Source: Hexactinellida sp. DTS-2022
Lineage: Eukaryota > Porifera > Hexactinellida
Assembly: GCA_028753945.1 (NCBI GenBank)
Contig: JAPNXP010000008.1
Span: 3,224,001 to 3,288,000 of the forward strand
DNA length: 64,000 nt
Reading direction: 5' to 3'
In this document: positions 31,101 through 42,619 of the stretch, in pieces
Position numbering within the stretch: the first letter of the stretch is position 1
How the letters are laid out: every line of letters begins with the position of its first letter
Notes under the pieces: model-generated
The model's input: the letters and a program-made list of their open reading frames with translations, nothing else
The model's database searches: none
Told to the model about the DNA's origin: nothing
Made by a program: the position numbers and the translations under genes

Positions 31101-33660
31101 CTCGGAGGGAGCCCTTGTACAAAAGATTTGAAGTCGACACAAACGAACACGGAGGACAGTATTCATCATTTGAGCACCTTGATTTGACGATCAAGATTTT
31201 CGATCAGACAATAAGATTGATAACTATCTACCGTCCTCCACCTACCACCAAGAATAAACTAACTGTTCCCTTATTCCTTGAGGAATTTAGTGACTTACTG
31301 GAGTCCTAATAAACTGATATTTGCTGGGGACTTCAATTCCCATTTGGACGTTCCCACGGACCCACATGCCAATTAATTCAGGACTATATTTCTACATTCG
31401 GTTTAGAACCACATAATCGAGGGCCAACACATAAATCTAACCATATCCTAGATGTTGTTATCACCAGATGTTCTGAACTGAGTATCATTAATTCATTGAA
31501 TATACTATTTGTAATGTGCCTTCGGACCATTTCTGTATTGTCTGCAATATTGACTTTCCTCAACCTAAGTCCACAAAGTTTCACATCTCCTTCAGGAAAA
31601 TTAAAGACATCGATCTCAATAGTTTTCTTGCTGAGGTCGAACGGCTAGATTTTGGCTCTGACATCGATTCGGTAGAGGAGTGGTAAAGAAATTCAATTCT
31701 CATCTAAGTACTATCCTAGATGACCATGCACCGATTATTAATAGAACTGTAGGATCCCGTCCACACGCACCATGGTACACCGATAATCTGAGAGAAACTA
31801 AACGATACCTACGCAAGTTAGAGAGAAGAAGTAGGTAAGAATACTCTCCATAATATTGATATTCAGATGTTTGACTTTAAGAGACGCGAATGCAAAACAT
31901 CACTGGTTCTAGCTAAATGTTAATTCTATCGTGACAAGTCCCAACAATGCGACAGAATACAGGTTTTTCAGTTGGTTGACAATCTGGTGACTCTCCGAAA
32001 AATGCTTGTTCTACCAAAATATGTTAGACTTGCTGACCTTGTAACTAAATTCTCTGAATTCTTCGAATCTAAGATTATTCGTATCCGTGAAACTCTCCTG
32101 AAAGCTAGCCCACAAAACTTAACTGTCTCTCTTTCTCAAACTTGTCACTCAACAATTAGTACATTCATATTGATTGATGACGACCACTTATTTGAAGCAA
32201 TTGAAGACTCGTCGACAAAGACTTCTGGCCTTGACCCCTTACCTACTTCGCTCTTAAAATCTCTCTAATCCTCTCTTCTTACCTATTTTTATCGTATTGT
32301 TATTAACAAATCACTGTGTGAAGCCATATTCCCTAGCACACTTAAGAAGTCTTTAGTCGTCCCAGTCCTTAAAAACATATCACTAAATGCTGACACACTA
32401 ACGAACTACCGCCCGATTTCAAACCTCTCCTTTCTAAATTGATTGAGAGAGTTGTTTTAACATAAATAGGAATTTATATAACCCTCTAATATAACTACCT
32501 CTATCTTCGTTTCCAATCGGCTTATCGCAAACACCATTCCACAGAAACGGCGCTTATAAAGGTGATGAATGACATTGGATCCACCATGGCCTACTTAATA
32601 TACGGCCGTGTATGTCACCGAGAAGGCCAAAAAAATAGAAGGCCAGTTTATACATTTCATTATAGGATTAATTAACTATGCTTCTTATTGTTATTATTTG
32701 GGTTGCATATGGGGTAATCAACCATTGCGAGTCCAATGAAACCACTTTTGAGAATCTCAGATTTGTGATTAAGCTGTTTAGGCGCCACTTAATGATGACA
32801 CCACAAATTTACAAAATATACAATTCGAGTCTAAAGAACTACGAGAAAATGAAGATAATTAACTAATATAATTAGTATACATTTTCAGAATATAAAATGA
32901 GAATGAATATAAATAAACCAGCAATTATATACGTTTTATGGACGAAATTAGTAAGTTGTAAATCGATGCTACTTGTATTTTAGCATGTGGTTGTTTAATA
33001 ATTTTTATAATTTTTTAGAATGTCGCCATTTTGTGATTTAATAGCCTTTGGAGTATGAAAGATATCCCTATTTAGTATTCCTGTTATAAAATTATTAGAA
33101 AGTAGGAAGAAAATGAAATTTATGATATTTGAATTTTTTTTCATTTTGCCATAAATTGTTACCGTCATCATTAAATGTCGCCTAAACAGCTTAACCACAA
33201 ATTTGAGATTCTCAAAAGTGGTTCCAATGAACTCGCAATGGTTGATTACCCCATATGCAACCCAAATAATAACAATAAGAAGCATAGTTTATCCTAAGAT
33301 AAAATTTATAAACTGGCCTTCTATTTTTTTGGCCTTCTCGGTGACATACACGGCCGTATATTAAGTAGGCCATGGATCCACACTAGATGAAGGCCTTGAG
33401 GTAGCCCTAGTTATCGTAGACCTTAGCAGCGCCTTTGACACTGTAGATCATCAGATATTACTTAATCGACTACAATCTAAGTATGGAATGTCTGGTTCTG
33501 TCCTCGAATGGTTTGAATCATACCTATCAGAAAGATACCAGATCACATGTATTAACAGAACCCGTTCATCCCCATAATTCTTAAGTCTGGAGTGCCACAG
33601 GGTTTTGTGCTGGGACCATTACTATTTTCCTTGTATATATCACCTATTGAAGACATTAAT
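31101..33660 (+). pseudogene. Broken non-LTR retrotransposon (CR1/L2-like LINE), split by foldback element B
   Basis: Endonuclease part: about 31115-31400, FEHLDLTIKIF, ITIYRPPPTTKNKL, then in shifted frame the GDFNSHLD motif. Reverse transcriptase part: about 32280-32580 (FRPISNLS-like and AYRKHHSTETALIKV), then after the insertion 33382-33570 ALVIVDLSSAFDTVDHQILL and GSVLEWFESYLSERYQ. Order and motifs fit a CR1/L2-type LINE read on the plus strand. Many stops and shifts; the catalytic YADD region is not preserved. Foldback element B (32585-33374) cuts it exactly, since its 7-bp duplication lies within the RT frame. Confidence 0.75.
32585..33374. mobile_element. Foldback element B, CATGGCCTACTTAATATAC family
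   Basis: Inverted arms (32585 to about 32800; about 33165 to 33374) start CATGGCCTACTTAATATACG. Exact 7-bp duplication GATCCAC at 32578-32584 and 33375-33381. The arms contain TTGGGTTGCATATGGGGTAA, shared with element C, which the Ginger insertion splits. No plausible gene. Confidence 0.85.
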
Positions 33661-34366
33661 GATGTTCACGGATTACAATCAGCATCATACGCAGTGACAA
33701 TCAAGTGTATACTGTATATCAGTTAGGCAGTCCAACGACAATTTTAAGTATAGTAAATTGATTTGTTTGGTGTGCAAATAAGACTTGAAATCTGACAATT
33801 CACCCCCTGCGAAACACTTATATAGAGGCTGACATATATTAGAATTTCTGATAAATTTAGTTCCAATGGTAGAAATCAAAAGCCAGTGGTTGGGATCACT
33901 GTGAAGAACTTGAGTGAACTCTTCAGTTTTATTATTGAACTTCCCACATGAGCCAATTCCTACATCTTGGAAACCTGATTCTGCAAAATTGTTTGCAAGA
34001 ACTCTTTGACTTGCATCAACCAATTTATCATCTAGTCAGCTTGTAGTTTGTAAAATCTTTCTGTGGTTTTGAGTAAGCTTCAGATTGTTAATCCAGGAAA
34101 CTTGAATCGAGACTTGATTGGGCTTGGCATTGTACCCATCAAGTTCTATAATTTGATGCGCTTTGCTCAGGATTGTCATCTCTACTTTCTTTTTCTTATG
34201 GTAGAATAGGAGATTCTTTGCAGCATTATTTTCAGGGGAGATTTAGAGCTTAATTTTTGTATACTTTTATTATTAACATCGTTGATGTGCGAAGAGATGC
34301 TATGTTGTGAACTTGAGTCTTCGTAACAGGATGATGGAGGGATACTCGGCTTTAATTTATCTTATA

Positions 34367-35115
34367 CTAGCCGAAAAACCGCCCTCCGGGCGGCATTTTT
34401 CTGCTAGTTTACTACGCCTTTCTATGCTTTGTCTTTGGTGGTAAGTTTCATTTTCACGTTTTAATCGCTTTCTCGCTGTATTGGACGTTTGTTTACAATC
34501 ATTACCAACACGCGAATGTTTTTTAAGTGGCATACGTATAGTTGAATAACAGGTTTGGATTTAATATGTCAATTATGACTGAGGTTGGCAAAAATTTGTC
34601 AACCCGATCTATATATAGCAATAGGTATGACTATTAAATTGTCCAACAACATAAATGTAAGGTTGAATTTTATTGGTCTACGTATGTATATGTATATTCA
34701 ATTGTTGTTTATAATATGGGAAATCATATAGGGATACAATGTTCAGCTATACAAACGGAACACAAATAACTGATTGGATGAATTAATTTACTCTCGCCCA
34801 AATAAATTACAGTCTCAGTTAGGCATTCTATACTGCTCACTTAACAATTGATAGAGACATAAAAATCCTTTTATACTAATTGAATGCTAGATGCTAATCC
34901 ATACTGGGACAACCCTCGAATTTAATTGGTTAAAGGTTTTGTCACCTTGGGGATGGGAAGATATGAATATTTTTCTTAAAAATTCCTTATCTGGAGTGGT
35001 GAGATAATTCCTAGATCATATGCAAAATTTGGTACAGATCTGTTCAGGCATCTCAGAGGAGATGTGAGGACAGACAGACAGACAGACAGACAGACATTGT
35101 ATTTTATATATATAG
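34367..35115 (+). mobile_element. Short retroelement-like insertion with CCGCCCTCCGGGCGG hairpin
   Basis: Starts ATACTAGCCGAAAAACCGCC, a GC hairpin. Ends in GACA repeats (35069-35096) and then TTGTATTTTATATATATAGA. The ends recall RTE-type retroelement derivatives. No coding capacity seen. It shares the overall plan (GC hairpin first, GACA or CAAA tail, ATATAGATA end) with the GAGCCC family. Confidence 0.6.
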
Positions 35116-36559
35116 ATATAATCATTTTGACTTGAAGAACCAAAAACTGAGGTTCATAATCGTCTTCTGACGAAAGGCAGGAGTTTGATGGGATATAGAG
35201 CGTGTTCCTTAAAATTAATGACGCTCATTTCAGTGTCCGCCCTTCGTGGCTTCTTTCTTCCAGACCTTTTCGTCCTTTCGGATTCGATTTCTCTTACGAA
35301 GTGTGGTCAGATTGGCCTTGCGACGACTCTAACTTCTATATCACTACCTATGCTCATTTTGATGCAATCATGCGGTATATCATAGACCACTAGAAGCACA
35401 ACTACAAATTTTTCGTGGAAATAGTCGAACTGCATATGGCCGATTACCAGTCCCTAAATAGATGTAATTTTGAATCGAATGATATTATCCCAGATTCAAG
35501 TATGATTCGGGCTCTTTCGAGTTGAGTAAATACTGTAGAAGGATTGTGGAATTTATCTCGTACTTCGCTTACTATGATCATTGTTTGAATATCATTATCT
35601 GTATTACTGTCATTTTCTCGGATGCGATTGACGATTTCAGATGGATTAACACATAAAAATGATTGCTCCGAGAGTTCATCCTCTACAGATCTAGGAACTG
35701 ATTATGTAGATGGTAATTACCCTGAGCTGAAAGACCCCTAGTAATCTCATTCATGAAGAGTGACTGTAGGAGGTAAACGATAGTACAATGCTATCAACAG
35801 GAACCTCTTTCCATTGTTGTAGATCTTTCGATAACATATTAAAACCCTTAAGATTGGTTGTTTACCACTCCACTAAAAGAGCTACTAACACCTTATTTCT
35901 CCAATACCCATCTACCAATGAAAGTATACACCTCTGGGTGGATGTTTTCAGGTAATACTGACATAATGTACTGCTCCATGGTATCGAGAGTTGATTTAGA
36001 TGTACTTCATAATCTTCGTTTGTTGGCTTGTGGAAGAGTTCTCTCAAATCTGTAACGAAGTCCTGCATTTCGTTTTTCTTGATGTTGTGACTCTTGCACC
36101 AATAGCGAGCATTTCGGAAGATGTGATTCCAGCAAGGTAGCCGAGTTGCATTGGGAAGATGCTTCAATTGAGTTTACGATGCCTTTTCTTCAGGGCATTT
36201 CACTTGATTGACTCGATGACTCACGAGTCTTCGAGTCAGACTCGGTCACTCATGAAAAGCCCTGCTTTTCTTCATCCGTGACCATTGGAAACGTCTTGTT
36301 GTTTCTAATGAGTGCTAGAACTTTAATTGAGGCTATGTGAAAAGTTTGTCATGAGCTGTCTGAAACTTCCGTTCGTGAATTAGAAAAAGTGCTGGCATTT
36401 ACTGGCGATTCTTTGAATAGCGTGTGGCGGAAGAGGAGAGGGGATACATAAAAATATCCAAGCTGGAATGTGATGTCGTAAGATAACAACTGAGGTGATG
36501 GTGAATCAAGTAAAACAAGGCGATCAATTTGGTTATTAATATCCTTCATTCTACAGACG

Positions 36560-36836
36560 CAAATTAGATTTTGAATTTCATCAATTTGTTTACCTATTTT
36601 GTGTCAACAACAACAATAAATATTCAAATTAGAATTTTTTTAATGCGAAATTCGTGTTTAGCATACTTGTTTACCTATAAACCGGTTGAAAGCTAACTTC
36701 TAGGTTGATTTGAAATTTCACAACTTGTTTTATTTTGTGTAAACAACAACAACAACAAATATTCATAATATAAATTTGTAAATACGAAATTCGTGTTTAG
36801 CATACTTGTTTACACCTATATTGATCACATTTCCAG
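36560..36836 (+). repeat. Minisatellite body of the GAGCCC family
   Basis: Two units with TTTGTTTACCTATTTTGTGT, AACAACAACAA and GCGAAATTCGTGTTTAGCAT, lacking both ends of the family. It interrupts the minus-strand transposase pseudogene. Confidence 0.65.
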
Positions 36837-37009
36837 TCATTTGCATAATTCCCATTGGATATATAGATGAACACATCACCTGCTCTGGATTTCACAGAGG
36901 GTACTTTCGAAATTAAAGGGTCATCTTGTATTACCTCGCGTAATAAGCTGGCTGCATCTTGGGGAGAATACGCTGTCGAACGCGTAGAATAAGGTTGATT
37001 CATTTGCAT

Positions 37010-37627
37010 TATTCATCGTGAATTAAATCGAAGGATTGTTTAATTACAATATTTATATCGTTTTGAATTGCAGTTCCTTTGGATTATAGTTAGATCTGTT
37101 CCACCGAACCTTAAACCTTAACCTAACCGTAACACATGAGTGTGAAGTTGGCAGCGAAATTAGACAAAAAAATCGAGCACACTTTCACACGCCATAATTT
37201 TGTGTCCAGGGCACATAGCGAGGTGCCATTTGGAATATATCAATACCAGCCTAGGAGGTTTCTGTCATTTTAATTTCATCTCAATCTGACACCTCAGTGA
37301 CACAGGGTGACATCGCAAAAATACTCTAGACAGTAATCGGTTAAATTATACAAAATATGTAGATGTCTTTGAATCTGTTATCGTATGCTCGAAAATTTGT
37401 TTTGTAACTCACACAATATGAAATCGTATAAGATTGTTATTTCTTAATTACTATGTAATAATACGTGTATACAGTACTATATTAATAAATTACTTCAATT
37501 ACCATTAGTTACATATAGAGCTTCTTTATCATAAACGTGATCATAAGCGTAATTATATAACTAACATACTATTATTCATTTGATATTCATCAAATTTATA
37601 ATATTGTCCTTTCTCGAATCATGTTAT
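37010..37627. other. No gene seen
   Basis: AT-rich, about 600 bp between a transposase pseudogene and a MITE. No repeats recognised. Confidence 0.3.
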
Positions 37628-37808
37628 TACAGTCGAAATCGGGGGTTTTTGCCACGGGTTTTTTTGCCTCTCCGGGTTATTTTGCCTCCTTGTTTCTTCA
37701 TAACCTTATAGCACTGTATAATGTTAAATACGGGTTTTTTTGCGTGTCGGGTTTTTTTGCATCTTTTCCATGCATTTAGGGGGGTAAAAAAATCCGATTT
37801 CGACTGTA
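37628..37808. mobile_element. TACAGTCGAAATCGG MITE, copy 2
   Basis: TA-flanked, with the same TIRs and GGGTTTTTTTGC words as the copy at 11461-11651. Confidence 0.85.
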
Positions 37809-37850
37809 TTTTCACTTTATTTTCGCATTATTTTTTTATTCCACGATGTT

Positions 37851-37898
37851 TCTTTGTTACTCCGAAGTGGTGATATTGAAATATACCCTGGACCTTTT
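37851..37898 (+). other. 2A-like ribosome-skipping motif (variant)
   Basis: Encodes SLLLRSGDIEIYPGPF. The consensus is D[VI]ExNPGP; here Asn is Tyr, so skipping may be lost. Upstream Leu-rich residues match typical 2A sequences of animal retroelements. Confidence 0.6.
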
Positions 37899-38521
37899 AA
37901 CACAAGGTAAGTAATTTCTGAAGTTAAATATTAACTAATTTCTACCCAATTGTTATTCTCTAACGATTTCTAGTTGATGGAAATTCTCGAAAGAATATGC
38001 AATATCTAATTGTGAATGCATTGTTTGCTTTAGAAATCGAATGGTCTGAAGTTCAAAAATATCTCTCTCTGCCATCGTATTAACAAATCTATTACCGGAA
38101 ATTGCTCATTTCTTGTTGGAGTAGCTATTTGTAAATTCAAGAACTGTTTAAGATATGAATTTCAGATAAACGATATTCCTAATCCTGCATCAGAAAATAC
38201 TTTAGTTAAAGTAAATGTTTTAAGATCGATTTCTTGCCAGCACATTGATAACATAACATCATATTCGCGAAAATTGTCTGGCCAAGTAAGGAAATTAGTT
38301 GCTGGAAAATTGGTTCATAATTCTGCGAGTAGTATCCATTACAAACAATTTGAACAATCTAGTGGTTTAGATGTTGCAAAGCATGATAATCTGAACTTTC
38401 TGAAATCCCAAGAGGTCTTTCGCAAAGTTAAATCAGAACATGATTCAAATAGCAGATTAAGTGATGATATGTGGCAAGATATCATGATCACTCAAAGGAC
38501 CTATGATAGTAATATTAAAGG

Positions 38522-38814
38522 CAGTGGCGCAAACAGGGGGGGGGGCGCGGGGGGGCACACGCCCCCCCGCAAAAAGTTAAAGGAGGGCAACATTAATGGT
38601 GCGGGTGTTACCGTGCCCTCTGGATAAAAAATAAATGTTCAATATAATTTAAGATAGTAAAATATATACGTATAATTCATTCAAAAAATGTCATTTGTTG
38701 CAATCAATTTTTTTCGGGGGGGGCAAGCCCCCCAGACCCCCAAAATGTCGCTCACTACACTTGCTCCGCGCGCCCCCAACTTTAACCTCAGACTTGTAAA
38801 ACTTTGCGCCTATG
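38522..38814. mobile_element. 293-bp hAT-type MITE with perfect target duplication
   Basis: Ends CAGTGGCGCAAAC and TTTGCGCCTATG. ATTAAAGG on both sides (38514-38521, 38815-38822). G-rich near the left, C-rich near the right. Removing it with one duplication restores the reading frame of the host transposase. Confidence 0.9.
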
Positions 38815-40413
38815 ATTAAAGGAGCTATTCTTAATGGTTATATACAGACCATATCTCGATATCCAATTGTCATCCCTTTGCACACGGAGGTACAAATACG
38901 TATTATCAAAAAACTTCAACCTGGAAACTTGATGATGCATTTAGATTCAACTGGTTCAATTGTAAGAAAAATGACAAATTTCACAAAAGAATCTTGTATT
39001 ATACTTTAACAGTGAGACATCCTGAAGCTAAAAGTGATGATGTTTATAATGGCACGGATTATAAGTTGTACAACTCTAGAAGAAGTAGACCAATTATTTA
39101 CATACCTGTGCATATTGTGTTTATCTCAAATGAGAATGAGATACCCTGAAGTAGAGCAGTACATTAAAAAAATTGAGAATGCAATATTTCATGATAATGA
39201 AAATTATGAACTCGGAATGGATTATTTGTCAGAAATTGATGAGGAATTATATAATGAATTAGGAGATAGTATGACATATAAAAATAAGTCTCCCTTTGGA
39301 AGACATTTTGATTCTATTCTACAGAAAAGTAATTCCTTCATACAAGATTTGCAAACTCGACGCCAAACTAAGCTACGCCTCTGGAAGTGAACAGCAGATA
39401 TTTTTACCGGATTTGCCTGAGTATTTGGTAACACATTACATGCCCATATGTCCTTATGGACCGGAATGATTATTGGTGCAACTTTATTCCCTCGAAAGTT
39501 AAATGTCACTTTTACGAACTCTATTGTGGAAAATTGGATGAAAATTGTTAAACATAATATTTTGAAAGACGAAATAAAATTGAGGCCAGGTGACTTTATA
39601 AGAAAAATTTATGAAGGAATTTCAGGTTAGAATTAAAGCATTCGATTTTTCTTTTCTTCCAATTAGCACCAAGGTGTTGAAGAGAATCAAGTTAAAGAAA
39701 GAAAGCGATAACACACAAATCGAGGAAATCTGGGAAAGACGCAAGAGAAAGCGAAGTTATTTCAAACAATGTCAATTGTCCAAAACAAATTTTAGTGAAA
39801 TTTATACGAACAAAATAAACTCACTAAACCTGAGCAAAAAAAGAAAATAAGAAGAGGGAGAAAGTTCAAGAATACAAACTCTTTCTGTTTATCCCTTGTA
39901 GTCGCATTAGGGCCTCTTGTAGTGGCATGCCCATTCAACAACCTTTGCAATCCCAAATCGTTATCGGAAATTCATTGTCCGAATCGATTACGCCATGTGG
40001 TGTTTCTAAAGATATATACACTGGACGTATCTCTTCTTCTGTCAGTAGTGGTAAATTACTGGTAATACCATTAGTTTTCGGATCCATACTTTGAAAGTTG
40101 CATAATGCGTAGGGGTCCCAATCCCGGGATCCCGGTCCATTTTCACCCTGGATTAGGTTTTTGAATCCCGGGATCTATCTCTTTCTCAGAAATTAACAAA
40201 GCAATATATCTTATCGCCTGATATATAATCCTATTTTAAGGTTCAACTCTCGAGTTGAAAAAAATCTTTCCAATCCTATCCATAGTTATATCAGTTTAAG
40301 GTTCTAGGGAAGGGATAAATGAAAGTTGACCTGGAAGCTCGCAAAATTTTTTAGAAGTAGCTCTATATATTACTAGTTAAACGAATTACTTGAGACCACT
40401 TTCTGTATAAACT

Positions 40414-40760
40414 TTAAGCCATTATAGCGAATACAGTCTTAATAGGCTTGTCAGATTCTAAAGAATATCCAAGTATTCTCCCTCCTGTATAAGCGACGTT
40501 AGAGTTGACATGTATTTCATCCATATGCAATATTAAATTTCGTTCTTTTGAACAAAAATCTGCTGTCAATTGCTTCAAGAGGGTTGTAAAGTCGCTTTCT
40601 AATCCGATTTTCGAGTAAAGTTGCTGTAGCGTTTTAACATGAGGTAAGCATAGACAGTCTAGGGACTGGAGATATCTGTAACAAGAAGGTGATGTAGGAT
40701 GTGCTTTGAGAGCCATAGCCTGTGTAATTACGTTATATTTTATTCTATTTTTATGCAACA
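40414..40760 (-). pseudogene. P-element/THAP9-like transposase fragment
   Basis: On the minus strand: MALKAHPTSPSCYRYLQS, CLPHVKTLQQLYSKIG, then LILHMDEIHVNSNVAYTGG. The DEIH region with the following Y.GG fits the catalytic core of P-element-like transposases. It begins at the junction with the plus-strand MULE around 40760 and stops at 40414 with no further enzyme sequence. The open frame extends over the MULE start but is antisense there. Confidence 0.65.
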
Positions 40761-40766
40761 ACAACA

Positions 40767-41708
40767 TTGGGGAAATACTACAAGTATAGCGTGACGAGAA
40801 GTGAGCAAACAGGTGTAATCTTTTATTCAGAGCAGATGCAGACATTTTTGGATGAAGTGACCAATATTCAATTTGATGGTACATTCTTTACCGTTCCAAC
40901 TCAATTCTCTCAGCTCTGGACCATATTTGTATCTGTGGGAAGACATACTCTGCCAGCTGTTCATTATTTAATGACATCAAAGAGCCAGGAACTATATCAA
41001 GCAGTATTGGAGAGTATTTGTACTAATATTCCTCAATTCCGGCCATTAGCGAGTATGTCAGATTGGGAACCAGCAGCAAGAAATGCTTTTAAGTTGGTGT
41101 TCCCTCAAGCGAGAATTTACGGATGCTGGTTTCACTACACCCAGAGAATTTGGGATAAATCACAACAATTTGGACTTATACAAAGTTTTGGAGATAATCC
41201 AGAAGTAAAAGCTTACATAAAACAACTAATGGCAATCCCGTTTTTGCCAGCTCCCCTAATTATTCCCACTTTCAATTTCCTTCTAATGCCAGTTATACAA
41301 AATACTGAAAAATTAAAGCTCGAAAAACTAAAAAATTATTTCAAAAAACGTTGGATAAATCAAATAACTCCTGAAGAACTTTCTATTTATGAAATCAGCA
41401 TCGCTACAAATAATGGAGCAGAAAGTTATCATTCTAAACTCAAATCAATAGTAAGAACTAACCATCCAAGGATATGGACGTTTATGGAAACTCTGAATGA
41501 AATAATACAGGATACAGACAATGATATAGGACGTTTACGCATAGGCAGAGAAATCAGTAGACCACGAAAAAAACAGGATATTAATAATGAGGAACGTAGG
41601 AATACTTGCAAACAGAAGTTGTCTTGTGGAGATTATAACCCAATGGAATTCTTGAAAGCGATTAGCTATACAATTGGCAACATTAAATCGCAAGAATTTA
41701 TTTCTTAA
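40767..41708 (+). CDS. MULE (Mutator-like) transposase, 5'-truncated
   Basis: 313 open codons with no ATG at the start; the frame begins at the junction with the P-like fragment, so the N-terminal zinc-finger part is gone. Catalytic acids are visible: FDGTF (Asp 37), SDWEPAARNA (Asp 99) and NNGAESYHSKL (Glu 219). The CWFHYTQRIW motif between them is the family's C-x2-H signature. The C-terminal part is basic. The uninterrupted frame suggests recent activity, but without the N-terminal region it is probably not autonomous. It lies inside a hAT element. Confidence 0.75.
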   Translation: MGKYYKYSVTRSEQTGVIFYSEQMQTFLDEVTNIQFDGTFFTVPTQFSQLWTIFVSVGRHTLPAVHYLMTSKSQELYQAVLESICTNIPQFRPLASMSDWEPAARNAFKLVFPQARIYGCWFHYTQRIWDKSQQFGLIQSFGDNPEVKAYIKQLMAIPFLPAPLIIPTFNFLLMPVIQNTEKLKLEKLKNYFKKRWINQITPEELSIYEISIATNNGAESYHSKLKSIVRTNHPRIWTFMETLNEIIQDTDNDIGRLRIGREISRPRKKQDINNEERRNTCKQKLSCGDYNPMEFLKAISYTIGNIKSQEFIS

Positions 41709-41944
41709 AGTGAATCAGAATATTAGGACACCCTTGTCCTGTGTGCCGTTCTATAATCGAAAGCCGCTTTCAAATATTTACTAGTTGACAACATTTAATT
41801 ATGTTATGATCTTTCCAGATTTATATTTATTACATCTTCATTTATATTTATTACATCTTCATTTATCCTTGCATTACGTTCTTCCAGATATATCATTAAA
41901 GCTATCGTTTATCTTTACTAATCTAATAGTTAAATATAACTTGA

Positions 41945-42175
41945 GACAGTAACCTGAAAAACCATTCTAACAAGTGACAGTAAACTGAAGAAACATTCTA
42001 ACAAGTGACAGTAAACTGAAAAACCATTCTAACAAGTGACAGTAAACTGAAAAAACATTCTAACAAGTGACAGTAAACTGAAAAAACATTCTAACAAGTG
42101 ACAGTAACCTGAAAAACCATTCTAACAAGTGACAGTAACCTGAAAAACCATTCTAACAAGTGACAGTCAAGTAAA
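41945..42175. repeat. 31-bp tandem array
   Basis: Seven units beginning GACAGTAA[AC]CTGAA at 41945, 41976, 42007, 42038, 42069, 42100 and 42131, plus a partial eighth. Each contains CATTCTAACAAGT. Nearly identical. Confidence 0.9.
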
Positions 42176-42534
42176 TTCTAACAAATGACAACTTCAAAAT
42201 TCTAACAAATGCATGCACCTCCTTGAGTGTCACTGTGTGATACAAAATATTTTACAAGACTCACAACCATTAGCTATTTCGTTTTAGTTTAAGTATAGGA
42301 ATGTTTGTTTAATTAATGCATACATAACATGACTAATATAAATAGTTAACTAATAACAAGTATAAGATTTTAATTAACTAACAGTTAACACGCAGCTAAG
42401 ATATATAATCAGTATGGGTACAAATATATATGATACAATTGATTCTTCCGACAAAGCTAGAGTTAGTATTCGGAAGAATTCGCTCTAGCTTGGGCTGTTC
42501 TATACCATCATATGTTAACATTTATCATTCTATT

Positions 42535-42596
42535 TTGACAAAACTGGTCCCCCTACAAAACTGGTCCGGGGGGACCATTTTTGTCAAAACAATTCA
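42535..42596. repeat. Miniature foldback sequence, TTTTGACAAAACTGGTCC
   Basis: TTTTGACAAAACTGGTCC, CCTACAAAACTGGTCC and the complement GGACCATTTTTGTCAAAA around GGGGG. It has the same frame of parts as the 514-1652 foldback but with a different core palindrome. Confidence 0.55.
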
Positions 42597-42619
42597 ACAA
42601 TGTATATTTTTGGAAATAC

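Larger units (their letters stand above)
33690..37009 (-). pseudogene. Decayed minus-strand transposase-like gene, interrupted twice
   Basis: Read on the minus strand from 37009, pieces appear in order: NQPYSTRSTAYSPQDAAS with NYANDWKCDQYR (N-terminal region), LLSYDITFQLGYFYVS (36349-36549, likely first catalytic aspartate in SYD), MKHLPNATRLPCWNHIFRNA (about 35870-36167, the CWNH motif of MULE-like enzymes), and QVLHSDPNHWLLISTIG (33685-34023), which resembles the Ulp1-like end found in such repeats. A GAGCCC-type minisatellite (about 36560-36836) and a short retroelement (34367-35115) are inserted. Stops and shifts throughout. Confidence 0.6.
37833..39930 (+). pseudogene. Transposase-like gene with a 2A-like N-terminal motif, broken
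   Basis: Exon start about 37833: FHDVSLLLRSGDIEIYPGP, then a GTAAGT donor at 37907. An acceptor lies at 37971-37973. A long frame follows from about 38085 (ICKFKNC, then KLSGQVRKLVAGKLVHNSAS and LSDDMWQDIM) and is cut by a 293-bp MITE. It resumes directly (IKGAILNGYIQTI, LHTEVQIRIIKK, LMMHLDSTGSIVRK). Later frames give VPIHIV-type sequence and FTNSIVENWMKIVKHNIL with LRPGDFI (39448-39630). LDSTG and VENWMKI..H resemble the catalytic blocks of an unnamed transposase family in sponges and cnidarians. Splice phase does not carry cleanly over the first intron, and frameshifts are present, so it is dead. Confidence 0.55.

Noticed and set aside
41945-42175. CRISPR array
   Set aside because: Units are contiguous without unique spacers, and the genome is eukaryotic.
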